The notes under the pieces are model-generated. The model had not been told where the DNA came from, did not search any database, and saw only the letters and a program-made list of their open reading frames with translations. A DNA stretch of 64,000 nt from NCBI GenBank assembly GCA_037127255.1, contig JBANSL010000019.1, forward strand, positions 18,685,001 to 18,749,000, given 5' to 3'. This document shows positions 47,501 through 59,643 of this stretch, in pieces (within the stretch, counting starts at the first letter, position 1; the number at the start of each line of letters is the position of its first letter). The position numbers and the translations under genes are program-made. This DNA comes from Persicaria tinctoria (Eukaryota; Streptophyta; Magnoliopsida; Caryophyllales; Polygonaceae).

Positions 47501-49676
47501 TTGAGCAGAACGACATCCATTCTCCTCCAGTGACTGTTGAGGAGTCCCTCTGGTTTTCTTCTGTTCTTCGCTTGCCGAAGGAACTCTCCAAAGAGACCAA
47601 AAGTGTTGGTTTTCTTTAGTCTCAACTCCTGGAATTTTTATTTTTTTTAATGTGTTGGGCCCTCAAGTCATAATCACTGGCAATCTTCTGCAGGAATTTG
47701 TTGAGCAAGTGATGAAGCTGGTGGAGCTTGAGAGTCTTAGACATGCTATAGTCGGACTGCCCGGTGTATCTGGGCTGTCGACAGAGCAGAGGAAGCGCTT
47801 GACAATCGGTGTTGAGCTTGTCGCAAACCCTTCAATCATATTCATGGATGAACCCACTTCGGGTCTTGATGCACGAGCAGCTGCTATTGTGATGAGGACT
47901 GTGCGTAACACTGTTGATACTGGAAGAACAGTGGTCTGCACCATACATCAACCATCCATTGATATATTTGAAGCTTTTGATGAGGTTAGCTGATACTATA
48001 AACCTGCAACTCTAACTTATATTAAGCAGTTGCATCTCCCAAATGTTGATCTGTCATATGGTATGTTTTGGTGGCAGCTACTGCTGTTGAAACGTGGGGG
48101 GCGAGTTATATATGGAGGAAAGCTTGGAGTCAACTCCCAAATTCTGGTCGACTATTTTCAGGTCATGACAGTTTCTTCTGTTCAACTCTTGTTCTTCTGA
48201 ATTCCAATTGACTCTGTTGCCATTTCACTTGAGCAGGCAATCAATGGAATCCCTCCAATCCCTGCTGGTTACAACCCAGCAACATGGATGCTTGAGGTTA
48301 CTACGCCTGCAGTCGAAGAGAAAATTGGGGAAGACTTTGCTGACTTGTACAAAAACTCGGGCCAATTTAGGTGAGATGATCATTTTCTGGTTTAGTTAGG
48401 CTTGTTGCTGTTTCAGTCTCAACTTAACTTGTGAGTTTCACTGTTATATCCCTTCTTGTTTGGTTTAGCGACGTCGAAGGAACAATCAAGAAAATGAGCC
48501 AACCAGAACCTGGAGTGGCAGATCTACATTTTGAGAAACCCTTCGCCCAGGACTTGTTTGCTCAGTTTAAAATTTGCCTTGAGAAACAGTTTCTCGTTTA
48601 CTGGAGGAGTCCTGAATACAATGTGGTCCGAATAATCCTAACAACTGTCGTTGCTTTGATTCTTGGCACCGTCTACTGGAAAGCTGGAGCGAAAAGGTAC
48701 GTCATCTACTTCTTTTCGTACCCCACTGGTCTTTATGCACTCGGCTTAGGCCATGTTATATCAGCAACTTGATCAATTATACATGTTTATATTCATTCTT
48801 GTTCATGGGCAGGGATAACGTTGTACACTTGTTCTCCCTTATGGGAGCCCTATACGCGGCATGCTTATTCTTGGGCGTCAGCAACGCCACCTCAGTACAG
48901 CCAATAGTGTCCATCGAAAGAACAGTGTTCTATAGGGAGAAAGCAGCAGGAATGTACTCTCCACTTGCCTATGCAGCTGCGCAAGGCGTAGTGGAAATCC
49001 CGTACGTAGCACTTCAGACAGTTATATACTCTCTCATTACATACTTCATGATGGACTTTGACAAGAACTTCAGTAAGAAGTCTCAACCCCTAATTCATCA
49101 CACCTCCCTTCCTAAACACAATTTGTTTCACTGACTTGAAATTTATCTCTTCTGTTGTAGGGAAATTTGTGTTCTACGTCATCTTTATGTTCCTCACTTT
49201 CACTTACTTCACCTTCTACGGCATGATGGCCATTGGCCTCACCCCCAACCAGCACATGGCAGCAGTCACTTCCTCCGCCTTCTACTCTTTGTGGAATCTC
49301 TTCTCCGGCTTCCTCATCCCCAAAAAGGTAAGTTAAAGACTTGTTGTACAACAAGTCTTGAATAAAAACGCCATTTTTGTTTGTTTGATGGATTGTTTTT
49401 TGGTGACAGCACATCCCGGGGTGGTGGATATGGTTCTACTACATCTGCCCGGTAGCATGGACACTGAGGGGAGTGATCACGTCGCAGCTGTCAGATTTCG
49501 ACACCATGATAGAAGCACCAGACTTCGAAGGCACAGTGAGGCAATACATTCGGCATCAGTTCGGGTACAAGGCAGATTGGATAGGCCCCAGCATTGTTGT
49601 TCTTCTTGGCTTCAACGCTCTCTTCTTTGGCAGCTTCATGGCTTCTGTCAAGTACCTCAACTTCCAGAAACGATAG
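41513..49676 (+). CDS. ABCG31: Full-size PDR-type ABC transporter, ABCG31-like
   Basis: Exons by my reading: 41513-41850, 42142-42262, 42397-42485, 43015-43099, 43279-43441, 43534-43610, 43704-43848, 44732-45033, 45119-45400, 45699-46015, 46110-46270, 46463-46566, 46658-46817, 46920-46994, 47078-47187, 47272-47604, 47694-47984, 48078-48161, 48237-48370, 48469-48696, 48813-49072, 49161-49327, 49410-49676: 1430 aa, near AtABCG31 (about 1426). Order NBD1-TMD1-NBD2-TMD2: Walker [10 protein letters not shown], signature VSGGQRKR, Walker [13 protein letters not shown]; then [32 protein letters not shown]. The N terminus [11 protein letters not shown] and RLPSVKK resemble Arabidopsis ABCG31, linked to abscisic acid export from endosperm and to pollen coat. 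Likely plasma-membrane exporter; the substrate is inferred only. Intron 7 carries a SINE and repeats. The donor of intron 16 (AGT|GTTGGT) is weak. Confidence 0.93.
44075..44490. repeat. Hairpin-containing direct repeats in ABCG31 intron 7
   Basis: Four copies (about 44,075, 44,113, 44,344 and 44,450) of GTGGTCTTTTTACCACCC(AC) followed by CAATGTGGGATAACTT. Each unit holds two small hairpins (GTGGT/ACCAC and CCACA/TGTGG). The SINE at 44,159 split this array. The origin is unknown; possibly an LTR or MITE remnant. Confidence 0.6.
44159..44329 (-). mobile_element. tRNA-derived SINE in ABCG31 intron 7
   Basis: On the minus strand an RNA polymerase III A box (TGGTGTAGTGG, 44,317-44,307) and B box (GGTTTGAATCC, 44,279-44,269) are about 28 bp apart, as in tRNA-derived SINEs. 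A 17-bp direct repeat AATGTG(G/A)GATAACTTAT flanks the unit (44,142-44,158 and 44,330-44,346), which is the target duplication. The insertion is intronic and opposite to the gene. Confidence 0.75.
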
Positions 49677-50185
49677 GAGGGGAAATCAGCATGACGCAGC
49701 AGTCCTCATCATCATCGCGATAGCCCTTCCAACACTTGATAGATCATGTGGGGTTCAGCAGGCACTTTTGTAGGAAATCAGATCCTCTTGATAAAACACT
49801 TAAAACAGCCTTGAGTCCCGGAAAAAAAAGAAACGATTGCATATTTTTTGAGTTTACTTCAGTCTGTCATTTTGTCTAATAGGCAATCATAAATCCCCCT
49901 GCCTTCACCCTGGCTGGGACACTACTCATTTTCCATTTCATAATTTCTAATTTTAATTAGGGGCTCATGTTGGATTTGTTGAACCCTTTTTCCATGTTGG
50001 AATATCAATTCAAATTGTTGATTGCTTCAAATCTCACAGCTTCATGTTCTTGTTTGCTAACTACTGTAGTAACTGAACAACTTACAGCAGCTAAAAAGAA
50101 CATAAAATCAAAGCCTATAACCAAACTCATGGAAGGGAGCTCTGATCAGTTTTGCTGCAAATTCAAGTGTAATGGGTCAGTCACT
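49677..50185. other. ABCG31 3' region and spacer
   Basis: Presumed 3' UTR followed by AT-rich spacer. The ORF at 49,967-50,200 is not credible as a gene. No other feature seen before the hAT element. Confidence 0.35.
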
Positions 50186-50915
50186 CAGGGCCGGCCCTGA
50201 GATTTTTGGGGCCCGAGGCGATGTAAAAAGACATTTTGATCAATAAATATATTTAAAAAAATTATTAAAAAATGCAAATTTTTATATTTATTTAACTATT
50301 ATAAATTTCAGATTTTTTTTTATTACTAAAAGAAAATTTTATGGACTTTCAATAGTATACAATCTCTCGGTATAACGAAACAAAATACTACAATTTTTAG
50401 ATTTACCAACATACTTATTTACTTTTTTTTTTTTTAATTTCCTTACAAGTCCTATTTTAAAAAAACATGAATTTTTTTAGTAAGAAATAAAAGTAAAAAT
50501 ATTTTTTTAATATTCTATTTTTTTCCATTAATGTAAAATAGTATGGTTAAACACTTTAAAACATATTATTACTTTGCAAATTTATCCAAATAAAATACTA
50601 TAATCGCTTAAATAAATTTATTAAAATAGCATAAGTTGTTACTTAAAAAATACCCGTTTTTGCATTTATAACAAAAATTGAAAGACGGGGAGTCGGAGAC
50701 CTTCTTACACTCTTTATCGTTGACTCGAAATATTTAAAGTTACGTCGCAAATGAGTTTTTTTACGTATAAATTTTCATAAATATTTTATTACGTGTAAAT
50801 ATAATAATAACATAATACCTTAATTAAATATATAACATAATTTTTTTCCCGGGACCCTACTCGGTAGGGGGCCCTAGGCGACCGCATCTTGGGCCTACCC
50901 CTAGGGCCGGCCCTG
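50186..50915. mobile_element. Non-autonomous hAT element, 730 bp, perfect 8-bp target duplication
   Basis: The termini CAGGGCCGGCCCTGA and, in reverse complement, CAGGGCCGGCCCTAG are inverted repeats, each containing a palindrome (GGGCCGGCCC). A perfect CAGTCACT flanks it (50,178-50,185 and 50,916-50,923). CAGGG termini and an 8-bp duplication define hAT. The interior is AT-rich and non-coding. It sits between the convergent ABCG31 and CAX genes. Confidence 0.85.
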
Positions 50916-51450
50916 CAGTCACTTAAGATTGATTACTTAGCTCTCAGTAGTTTACTAGTTTGTGACATTAAAGCCAGATTAAGGTTTCTGGCAGAAAAAA
51001 GTTTGAACTCTTTAAAATTCAGATAACTGAATGCTACAGTTTGCAAACCAGTACAAGGGTTGCATTAAGAATTTAAGACAAACATATACATAGCACAAAT
51101 TTTCTATTGAAAAAAGAAAGTGAAAGAACTATATCCATAGATTTCCCTCAAGATACCCTCTTATAGCAGATTGTGTAGGTCTATGTGTGCTAGAAAACCT
51201 TGCTTCAACTTCTCTCCTTGCATTACTCTCAGATACATGGTTGCGCCGCCTTTTATTCACAGGAGGAACTATAGGCATGCGTCATTGACCCACCGAGTGC
51301 AGCTTCAGGGAAGCCATTGAACTGCATTATGCAAGTGCTGATCCATCACCAACTGCTTGTGCTGGCACAAGGGTTTCCAGGAAAACATGTTAGTTAAGGC
51401 CTTGCAATGAAATTATCTGAAGAGTGCAGTTCAGTTGGGTTCAGCGCTGC

Positions 51451-53813
51451 CTAAGACATACGTTGAAGAGATTTGTCGATGAAAAAGCAGGCAGAGATGA
51501 TGATGTAGCCTAGTAGAAGGACAAGGCCTTTAAGGTAGTGTGAAGTTCCATCCTATAAAGTGCGAAATATTCGATCATGGGGTCAATCCAATGATAAGTG
51601 AAAATGTAATGTGATCAATCAGATCCAGATCAACCTGCAAAGCAGCTGCTACGATTGCCAATGAGAGACCTAGTGAACCGGTTTCAAGAACACCGAGGCC
51701 CAGGTCCATCTCTATTCCAAGTATCCATGCAACAATCACACATAAAGGGATCTGCAGTAAAAACAATAATTCTTATTAAGATCCAAAACTGATATAAGAG
51801 AGTGATCTATTAGGAATTGATCTGATGATACTTACTACGAACATCGAAATCTGGGTTGCAGACCCTAAAGCAACACCCAAGCAGATATCCTAATTGAACA
51901 TGCATAATTCCACAGTAAGATCATGTACTTAGAAAGCCACTTTGGAAAAACCTTCTAGTTAGGTGATCTTACCAATTTGTTCCTGAAAGCAAATATAACT
52001 GCACCAGCATGCTCAGCTGCGTTTCCGACAATGGGTAACAGGATCACACTCAAGAAGCCAATTGACACACCCCAAGAATCCGAAGCATCCTGTAAGATAA
52101 AATATTCATACAAGATTAATTAGTCATCATGTTATGAAAAATGAAAATACACATATGTATGTTTCGCAAACCTCAATTGTACCAACGACGTATTCAGATA
52201 GCAAAGCAATGGCCACAGTCATGCCTGCTAGCCAAGTAAATGCACTCCAGAAGCCTATAGCTGCAGTTTCTTCTTCTTCCTCATTTTCGGCTTCAGCATC
52301 CTGAAACATTTTCATTACAAGCTAGCTAGTTAGAGAAATCATAACGCCGATAGGTTATTAGTTTGACGGAGAAAAGAAAACAGTCTCACCTCTCCTACAT
52401 CAAAGAATCCATGGTGGGCTTTTAGCTGAAAGATGATGTATGTTGCATAAGCTATGAGCATCAAGATGCTGTTCACTCTCGAAAGCTGAAGAGCCGAAGG
52501 CACGCTGAAGGCGTGTTCTTCCATCACGTGTTGAAACAGAAGTGGAAACACATGGCAAACCATTCCCAGAAGCAGCATGAGGACGTTCACATTACCTTGA
52601 TTCTGTTGCAACCAAAAATATGAGCTATGAGCTATGCAACTTTTATAGTTTCAGATATGTTAGTGTCCTATATATCATACCTTGTCGAATCGTTGTTCCT
52701 TGTTTAGGTTGGCAAAGCCTCCACATATAAGAGAGGATCCGAGAACGAGTAGAAGGTTTGAAAGGATGGAACCTAGGAGAGAATACTTCAGTACAGTTAT
52801 CTTTCCTTGCCAGAGAGCTAGTATTGCTATGATGAGCTCGGTTGCATTCCCGCATGTTGCGTTTAGTAGTCCTCCGACTGCAAATCCATGAACATTAGAT
52901 GTCAATAAGCAAAAGAAAATGTATGTTTTTAAGTGACAATCAAGATGGTAGATCAATCACAGTGAATACCTGTTGGACCGGTATAGCATGCTATTTGCCT
53001 AAGAAATATTGCATCAAGAGAAATCAGAAACAAGAGAAGATTAATGGCCATTAACAAACTGCTTGAAACAAAAATAAGTCTTACTCGGTGAGGAAGCTAA
53101 CTCTCTCAGCTAAGGGAGCGAGTCCTAGTAGGCTCAGTGCGAAAATCCACGACTGTCGAAGGGTTAATACATATATGAGTACATGATATTCAACAACAAC
53201 AACAACTCATTATATCACGCAATTAAGTTGGGTCCGAGGATCAGGATGTACGCACTCTTTTCCCGAACAATAGGACACATGAACCACTTGGTAACATGCC
53301 ACACAGAAGGAAAAAGAGACAGTAAAGAAGCAGAAACAGTAGCAGAAAAGAACACAACACCATAGCCCAGAACTCTAAACATCAACAGCTCGAATGCACC
53401 TTCTCTAGTGATCTCTATCCAATGTCATATCTTCCGAAAGGTTCAGAAATTTTAGGTCATGTTGGATGACCTCCATCCAGTGCATGATATTCGACTCGAA
53501 CATTAAAAAACTATCCTAAAAAAGGAATTATAGAGAGTTGAATTTGATGAAAACTTACACGTCCAAAGTGAAACTCCTTGGCAAGGACAGCAAGAACCGC
53601 AGCCGGGAAGAGAATGCAGAGCTTGTTTCCAAACATAACCTCTTGAAGGTTGATCAAGATGTCCCTAAACAACACATGCTTCACACTCGATACAAGAGCT
53701 GGATTCGATTTCTTCCTCGACAAACCGCTATTCGTAGTCGCAATCTCCTCGTTTGATCCGTTTAGAAGGTCATCTTCGACGGCCCATGGTTCAATAGCGC
53801 CATCTGAGGCCAT
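51451..53813 (-). CDS. CAX: Vacuolar cation/proton exchanger, CAX1/3/4 type
   Basis: Exchanges cytosolic Ca2+ (and some other metals) for vacuolar H+ at the tonoplast. Minus-strand exons by my reading: 53813-53559, 53152-53085, 52998-52970, 52877-52681, 52602-52390, 52300-52172, 52089-51973, 51889-51839, 51751-51635, 51552-51451: 425 aa, slightly shorter than typical (about 440-460). It has a hydrophilic N terminus of about 50 residues, the region that autoinhibits CAX1. Then come [14 protein letters not shown], the first ion-selectivity repeat [18 protein letters not shown], and an acidic loop ([11 protein letters not shown]) between the halves. The second repeat is [23 protein letters not shown] with [13 protein letters not shown], and the tail is [22 protein letters not shown] places it nearer CAX1/3/4 than CAX2/5. 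Intron 1 holds an RTE LINE tail. All frames close correctly, so it appears functional. Confidence 0.93.
53192..53482 (-). mobile_element. RTE-clade LINE 3' fragment in CAX intron 1
   Basis: Read on the minus strand the fragment encodes [17 protein letters not shown], the C-terminal end of plant RTE-type reverse transcriptase ORFs. A 3' UTR follows, with the known GTGCGTACATCCTGATCC region and a (TTG)n tail at 53,192-53,203. The 10-bp repeat CATGATATTC flanks it (53,182-53,191 and 53,483-53,492), indicating target-primed insertion of a 5'-truncated copy. Confidence 0.75.
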
Positions 53814-53960
53814 CGAAAAATAATACGAAAATGGACTCAGAAGGGTGAACAACAACACCTCTAGCTAGCTCTTCTTAGCCTTGACAAAACCACATCACAT
53901 TCAATGAATCAATATGGTTTCTGTTGCATTTGGGGTTTTAATTGTAACGGATGACAATCT

Positions 53961-53970
53961 GTTTATAAAA
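53961..53970 (-). promoter_or_regulatory. TATA box candidate for CAX
   Basis: On the minus strand TTTTATAAAC lies about 150 bp upstream of the CAX start codon. Reasonable spacing for a core promoter with a leader of about 100 bp. Confidence 0.45.
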
Positions 53971-54590
53971 GGAATAAAGATACACTAAAACAGCAGTTTC
54001 CTGGAATTTTCCATAAACTTGTTTCCTTTCTTTTATTTGGCACTTAATGTCCGGTACACAAACAGCTTTCCTGTGGATCATCATACCCAGTTTGAGTCTT
54101 CCTTTACTTCTCCTTTTGTGGTATGAAATTCAGCACCAATTCACCTTATTTTTGGTTTTTGCCTCAAAATTCTATGTTTAACCTCCTCAACTAAATGCAC
54201 TTGTATCTTCTTCTTTAGAGATTTGTTTGTATATGTTAATTTGTTCAAAGAGATGAAATAGGAATCTTCAATGTACGTTTTAACACAAGTGTAGGCAATA
54301 TCCTCAAAAAGTCATTGATTAAGCCTTATTTGGTTAAATTAATGTGAGAAATGGACTTCTTAATTAAAAAGTAACTTCTCATGAAATAAAATTCCCTTCC
54401 TAAGGAATGCAAAAATATGTTTTGTTGGAAATAATTTTCCATACATTATTTAATTCTTATTTGTAAACAAATACATCGGCCTCTTCATTTTTAAACTTGA
54501 ATTTACATTTGATTTTTTAAAATTAAAATGATATGATATTTGGGATAAGAGAATGCACAAATTGGAGATTTTTTTATATAAAAAATTAAA
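53971..54590. other. CAX upstream region and MULE left flank
   Basis: AT-rich, non-coding. It contains ATTTGGGATAAGAGAAT at 54,538-54,554, repeated in the same orientation on the far side of the MULE, and the left target duplication AAAATTAAA at 54,582-54,590. Confidence 0.5.
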
Positions 54591-54852
54591 GAGAAAATTT
54601 GCCCCTTTGGCGCAAATTTTCTCCCCAATTTAGTTATTGTCCCCCAACTCTGTCAAATTAGGCTTTTGTCCACGTAAATTTTTTTGGACAAAATTGCCCT
54701 CCCATATATAAGGGTTTTTGCTGGAAACCGCTCTCTCTCTCCTCACTCTGTTTGTCTCTTCGCTTCCGTCGTACGAGTCGCTCTCTTTTCTCCATCCTCT
54801 CCGAAGCGACTTTTGCGGTTGAAACCGGCGATTCTTCTTCGATTCTGCTCCA

Positions 54853-57800
54853 ATGTCAGAGAACAAAGTCGCTAGCGACCTCGAGGGACCTGTTGTTGGT
54901 GCAATCGAGGATAAACATTCAAGCGATCCTTCGAATGGCGGTGTGTTATCTGTGTTTTTAATTTTATACTTGTTTTGAAGTTGAAACCGACATTTCTTTT
55001 CAATTTTTGTCGATTTTTAGAGAACAAGGACTCCGATGAGAGGGAAGCAGTTGATGTTGCCGCGGTTGACAGTAAAACTGGAAGCGATTCGGCATATGAA
55101 GGTTTGTATTATGTGTTTATGTTGTTTATGCATGTTTGTCGTTTTCCCCCCTTATTACTGTGTTTGATATCGAATGTATCTGATTTGCAGTGAAGAAAAG
55201 CTCTTTTGAGAAGGTTCCTTCAGTTGAAGGTAGCAGTTCATCCGATCCTTCAAGCAGAGGTGTGTCGTTATTGTTCTAAAGTTTTGTATTTATGCTTTTC
55301 CAGGCCTTTGTAGTGTTTTGGTATGAAATGTATACATGCATGTGGTACTTTGTCTTTGATTTTAGCATAAATGCATATTTCAGCATAATCTGTAAAAGAC
55401 CTATTTCAGCAGTTGTTCCTATTCATGCTAAAACGGTTGTTGTGTATTCTTTGTGTGTGTTTTTTAGATGTTAATGCCTCTGCAAGTGATCTTCAAGAAT
55501 ATAAATGTCAATTCGATGTGAGTATATTTTTTTTTCCATACCTTATCCCCCTTTGTGTGTGTTTTTATGTTTATTCATGTTTATGAATGTGTGTTTTTAA
55601 CAGAGATTGCAGTATTGCATTCCTGTAAAGGATAGATTTTGTGCAAAATCCAATGTTTACTGCGCCCCAGATGTCTGTAATGTTATAGAGGAACATCTGT
55701 CCAAATCTGATTTTGAGTTGCTGAGGAGAAGCTGCTTTGGATGGGTTTTTGTTCAAAGAGATAAGATGAAACTTAATTTTCAGCTGATTCATCAAATGAC
55801 GCTACGTTTGATTAAGAGTGATAAGCTGCATGAATTGTGGTTCAAGGTTGATGGTCTAGTTGCTCGGTTCTCTCTGGTAGAGTTTCATGCAATTACAGGG
55901 CTTCCTGTAATTGATACTAAAGTTAAACCGCCCGCGAAATTTGCATGGTCTCATTTTCTGGGGCAGAAGCAATCAAAGTGTACGTATGATGAGTTGTTGG
56001 AGGCATTTAAAACATGTAGAAAATTGTCTACAAAGAAGCTTCAGATGGAAAAGTTGTTGATTATCGAGAAGATGTTATTGTTCAAGCGTTCTAAAAGTGT
56101 TAAGAAAGATCATGCTGCTCTTGTATGCAATCCAGCGAAATGTGAATTGTTTCCATGGGGGAGGTTGTCTTATTCTTTGGTTGTGAAGTATTTAAAGAAG
56201 GTTCTGGTTTGTGATCGATCTGATCCGAGACCATCATATGAATTGTTTGGATATATTTATGCTTTTCAGGTAATTTAACTTCATGCATATATGTTTCAGC
56301 ATCTGTTTATTTCAGTATTTATGTTTCAGCAATGTTTGTGTTTCAGCATCTGTATGTTTCAGCATCTGCTTGTTTGGTTATATTTGTAGGCTTGGATACT
56401 GGAGGCTTTCCCAGTGATTTCTGATAAGTTTCTTTGCAATTTCAAAGTTCGTGTGGGTGATCCATATTCTCTTCGGTGGGAGTGTAAGTTACGACATACT
56501 TACATTGAAGCGCAAGAGTTGTTTGATGGCGATGTGGTATTATTCTTGTCTCAGATCTATCTTCATACAATCTTCTTTTTTTATTAATTTCATTTTTATA
56601 ATTTCAGTTGTCTTATTGTGTGTTAATATTGTTGGTTGTTTAGGCACCCATGTTCTCAACCTTTGGGGAGTTTGCAAGGTCCCTGGGAATGGTATTTGAA
56701 GATGAAGTTGCTCACCCCATTCTTGATCACATGACTGAACCTGTATTTTCCCAACCTGAGGCAGATAAACTGTATGATTGTTGGAGACTTAGGACAAGAG
56801 CATACTGGAGACGGTTCAATTGCTATGCAGATGGTGATTTATCATTTGATATACCTTCTGCTGAAACCCAAGGCGAAGAACAACAAGAAGCCAATGAAGA
56901 GTCAGGTGGCAATGAAAGTGGAGGTGTTGTAGGTTCGAAGAAGCGAAAGACTGCGAGTAAAGCGCCGCCATTGGTGAAGAAACAGAAGATTGAAACAAGC
57001 AAACCTACCCCAACGCGGAGAGGTCGGTCTGCTGGTTTAGTTTCAGCAAAACAAGTTGATGAAATTGGTTCTACTAGAAAAAAGAAGACAAGGGGTAAGA
57101 AAATGTCAGCTGCAAAGAAACCACCAACTGTTGAAGATGCAATTGCGAAACCTAGGTTTGTATTTCGTAAGAGAGGTAAATCTGTTTCTGAAGATTCCAG
57201 TGATTTGTTTATGCCAATTGAAGTTGCATGTCCATCCTTTCATCGAGTTGCTGAAACTGCATTGAGGCCGATCATCGAAGCTGCACCTGCAAAGGATCCT
57301 TTATTATTTAAGGATGGGAATGATGATGCTAATGATAGAGTACCAGAGGGTCCCCAGGGGGTGTGGCTTAAGGAGGGGACGATGCAATGAATGTTGAAAC
57401 TGATGAATACATAAACAATGAAGGCACTGAGAACGTTGCCAGAGATGATCACTTGGAAGGAGCGGGGAAGAATGTGGGTGGTGCTCAGACTGATGATTTC
57501 AGCAAATAAGGGGGACATCCTAGCTGGTTGAAAGAAATACAGATGAGGTTAGATAAGCTTGAAGAGTTGCCTCAAAGAGTCTCTGATTTATCTGCGAGGG
57601 TGGAGATGCTTGAGGAACGTTTGTCATGATGTTTAAAGTTGGTGAATGTTGTTGATAATCTGCTGAAGAAGGTAGATTCCTTAGAAAATAAGTTAACAAT
57701 GCAAGAGTCAATGCAGTTTAAGACCCAGTCATCCAATGTTGCAATTTGTGATCCAGCAATTTCAAAGGCTGTGAATGAGGTGTTGGATGAAATTCGGGAA

Positions 57801-58620
57801 GAGGTACCTACTGAGATTCTAGGTCAACCAGTTGGTACAAATGTTTCAGCATCTGTGAATGAGATCATACCTGTTACCCTTGTTGAAGGGCAGAAGTCAT
57901 TAGACTCATCTTCAGGGCATGTATATGCTGTTGACTTAGGGCGTGACTCTGATTTTGAGTTGAAGGGTGGGGAACAATGCTTAGATGATGGAGTTTCTGT
58001 TGGGTTGAGGAAGGTGGTGGGTGGTCCTGAAGTCAAGGCTGCTGGAACTGAAGTTGTTGAAACAAAGGTTGCTGAAAGTATGGTTGCTAAAACGAAGGTT
58101 GCTGAAAATGAAGTTGTTGAAACCAAGGTTAATGCAACAGAAAATGTTGAACCCAAAGCTGATGGAATAGAAGATGCTGAAATGGTTGATGCTGAAGCTG
58201 CATCACCTCATGGGCAACTAGACAAAGATGCTGAAATGGGTGATGCTGAAGCAACAAAAGATGTTGCAAGCAAAGATGTTGCTAGTGACTTAATGACCCC
58301 ACCCCCTAGAAAAACAATACATTTAAGTGATGGTGAAAGTGACGATGAAGACTTGGTGAAGAAGCCATGCACTCAGTGGGATACAATTTCCAAAGATCCT
58401 AAATGTGTTGAAGAAATTGAAAACTTCAGGCGTTCAAAGCGTCTTCCAAAAGCAAATAGTTTTCTGGTGAGCCCGTTTGTTGCTGAAAAGATAAGGATCC
58501 CAAAGCATGTTGAAAAAAAATCATTGCTCAGCAAGGTTGACCATGACTTCATGTATCAATGTGTTAAAAGCTCAAGGTATGTCCATCTTAAATTTTTATG
58601 TGTGTTTTCGAGTGCTCTAG

Positions 58621-58694
<74 letters not shown>

Positions 58695-59643
58695 CGAGTG
58701 CTCTGGTCGGATTTTTAAATCTTGTAATAATATGTGCAGGGATTTTTCAGTACTTTTAATGGGATCAAGAAAAGAGAAGTCATTTTTTAAGAACATTGTT
58801 AGGAATGATGGTTGGCTTGACATAGATGTAAGTATGCTGAAACTGTTTTTCTTTTCAGCATCTTTTCGAGTAAATGTAACTATGTATGTATTTCTGTTTA
58901 TATGAATTTTAGCACCTTACATTGTTTACTGTTTCAGCACCTTGAAGCTGGACTGGTTCACATGAGGAAGAGAGTCAGTGAAGATCCTAACAGATTTGAA
59001 GGCATTGTCGTGATGGATCCTATTTTTCATCAGAAATATCTTCCAGAATGCACGTCATCTTACGAAGAAACAACACCTGTTGAACAATTCACTGCTAGCT
59101 ACTTCCTGGGCTTATATCCTAGTGATTATCCCAAGAGTTGGGAGTCTGCAAAAATGGTCTACACCCCTTTCAACATAAACAATGAGCACTGGATTGCATT
59201 GGAGATAAATCTTGCTGAAAAGGTTATAAGTGCATATGACTTCAACCACTACATTGTGTCTGCTGAAAAGCTTGTTGATCATCTGCGCGGGATGGCTGAG
59301 TGGTTGCCAATTCACTTGGATAAGGCTGGTGTGATCCCAAATTTTCAACCGTCTACATTCCACATTAACAAGGTCCCCGATCTAGTGCACGATACAACGG
59401 GGTATGGAAACCTACATTTACAATGTTTTTAAAGTCATTTAGAAGCATTATGTTGTTGTGCTTGTTATCAATATGTTTTGTTTCATTTTTTGCAGCGCAT
59501 CTTGTGGGGTCTTTGTACTGAAAGCAATCGAGGCGCTGGTGTTTGGGGGAGATGTCAGGAAGTTTACCAATGAAAGAATCTTTCGATACCGAGAACTTAT
59601 GGTCTCAGACTTGATTCAAGAGAAATGGAGCTTTAAATTCTAG
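54853..59643 (+). pseudogene. DUF1985 + Ulp1-like cysteine protease gene of the MULE
   Basis: Exons by my reading: 54853-54940, 55021-55101, 55191-55259, 55468-55517, 55604-56269, 56390-56536, 56644-58576, 58740-58827, 58938-59401, 59496-59643. Exon 5 carries the plant-transposon domain DUF1985 (RSCFGWVFVQRDKMKLNF; FHAITGLPVI). A long Lys/Glu-rich linker follows, then a C48 (Ulp1) domain: FNINNEHWIALEINL with catalytic His at 59,187, AYDFN with Asp at 59,238, and ASCGVFVLKAIEAL with Cys at 59,503. The family removes SUMO-like modifiers; the true target of transposon copies is unknown. A frameshift near 57,350-57,390 (close to a G run) and stops at about 57,506 and 57,628 break the linker, while both domains remain intact. 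A spliced-out segment could remove the breaks, which I cannot exclude. Confidence 0.75.
58623..58692. repeat. (TA)n microsatellite in an intron of the Ulp1-like gene
   Basis: About 70 bp of pure TA within intron 58,577-58,739. The IYIYIY translation across it is an artefact. TTTCGAGTGCTCT occurs on both sides, suggesting a small duplication around the expansion. Confidence 0.85.
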
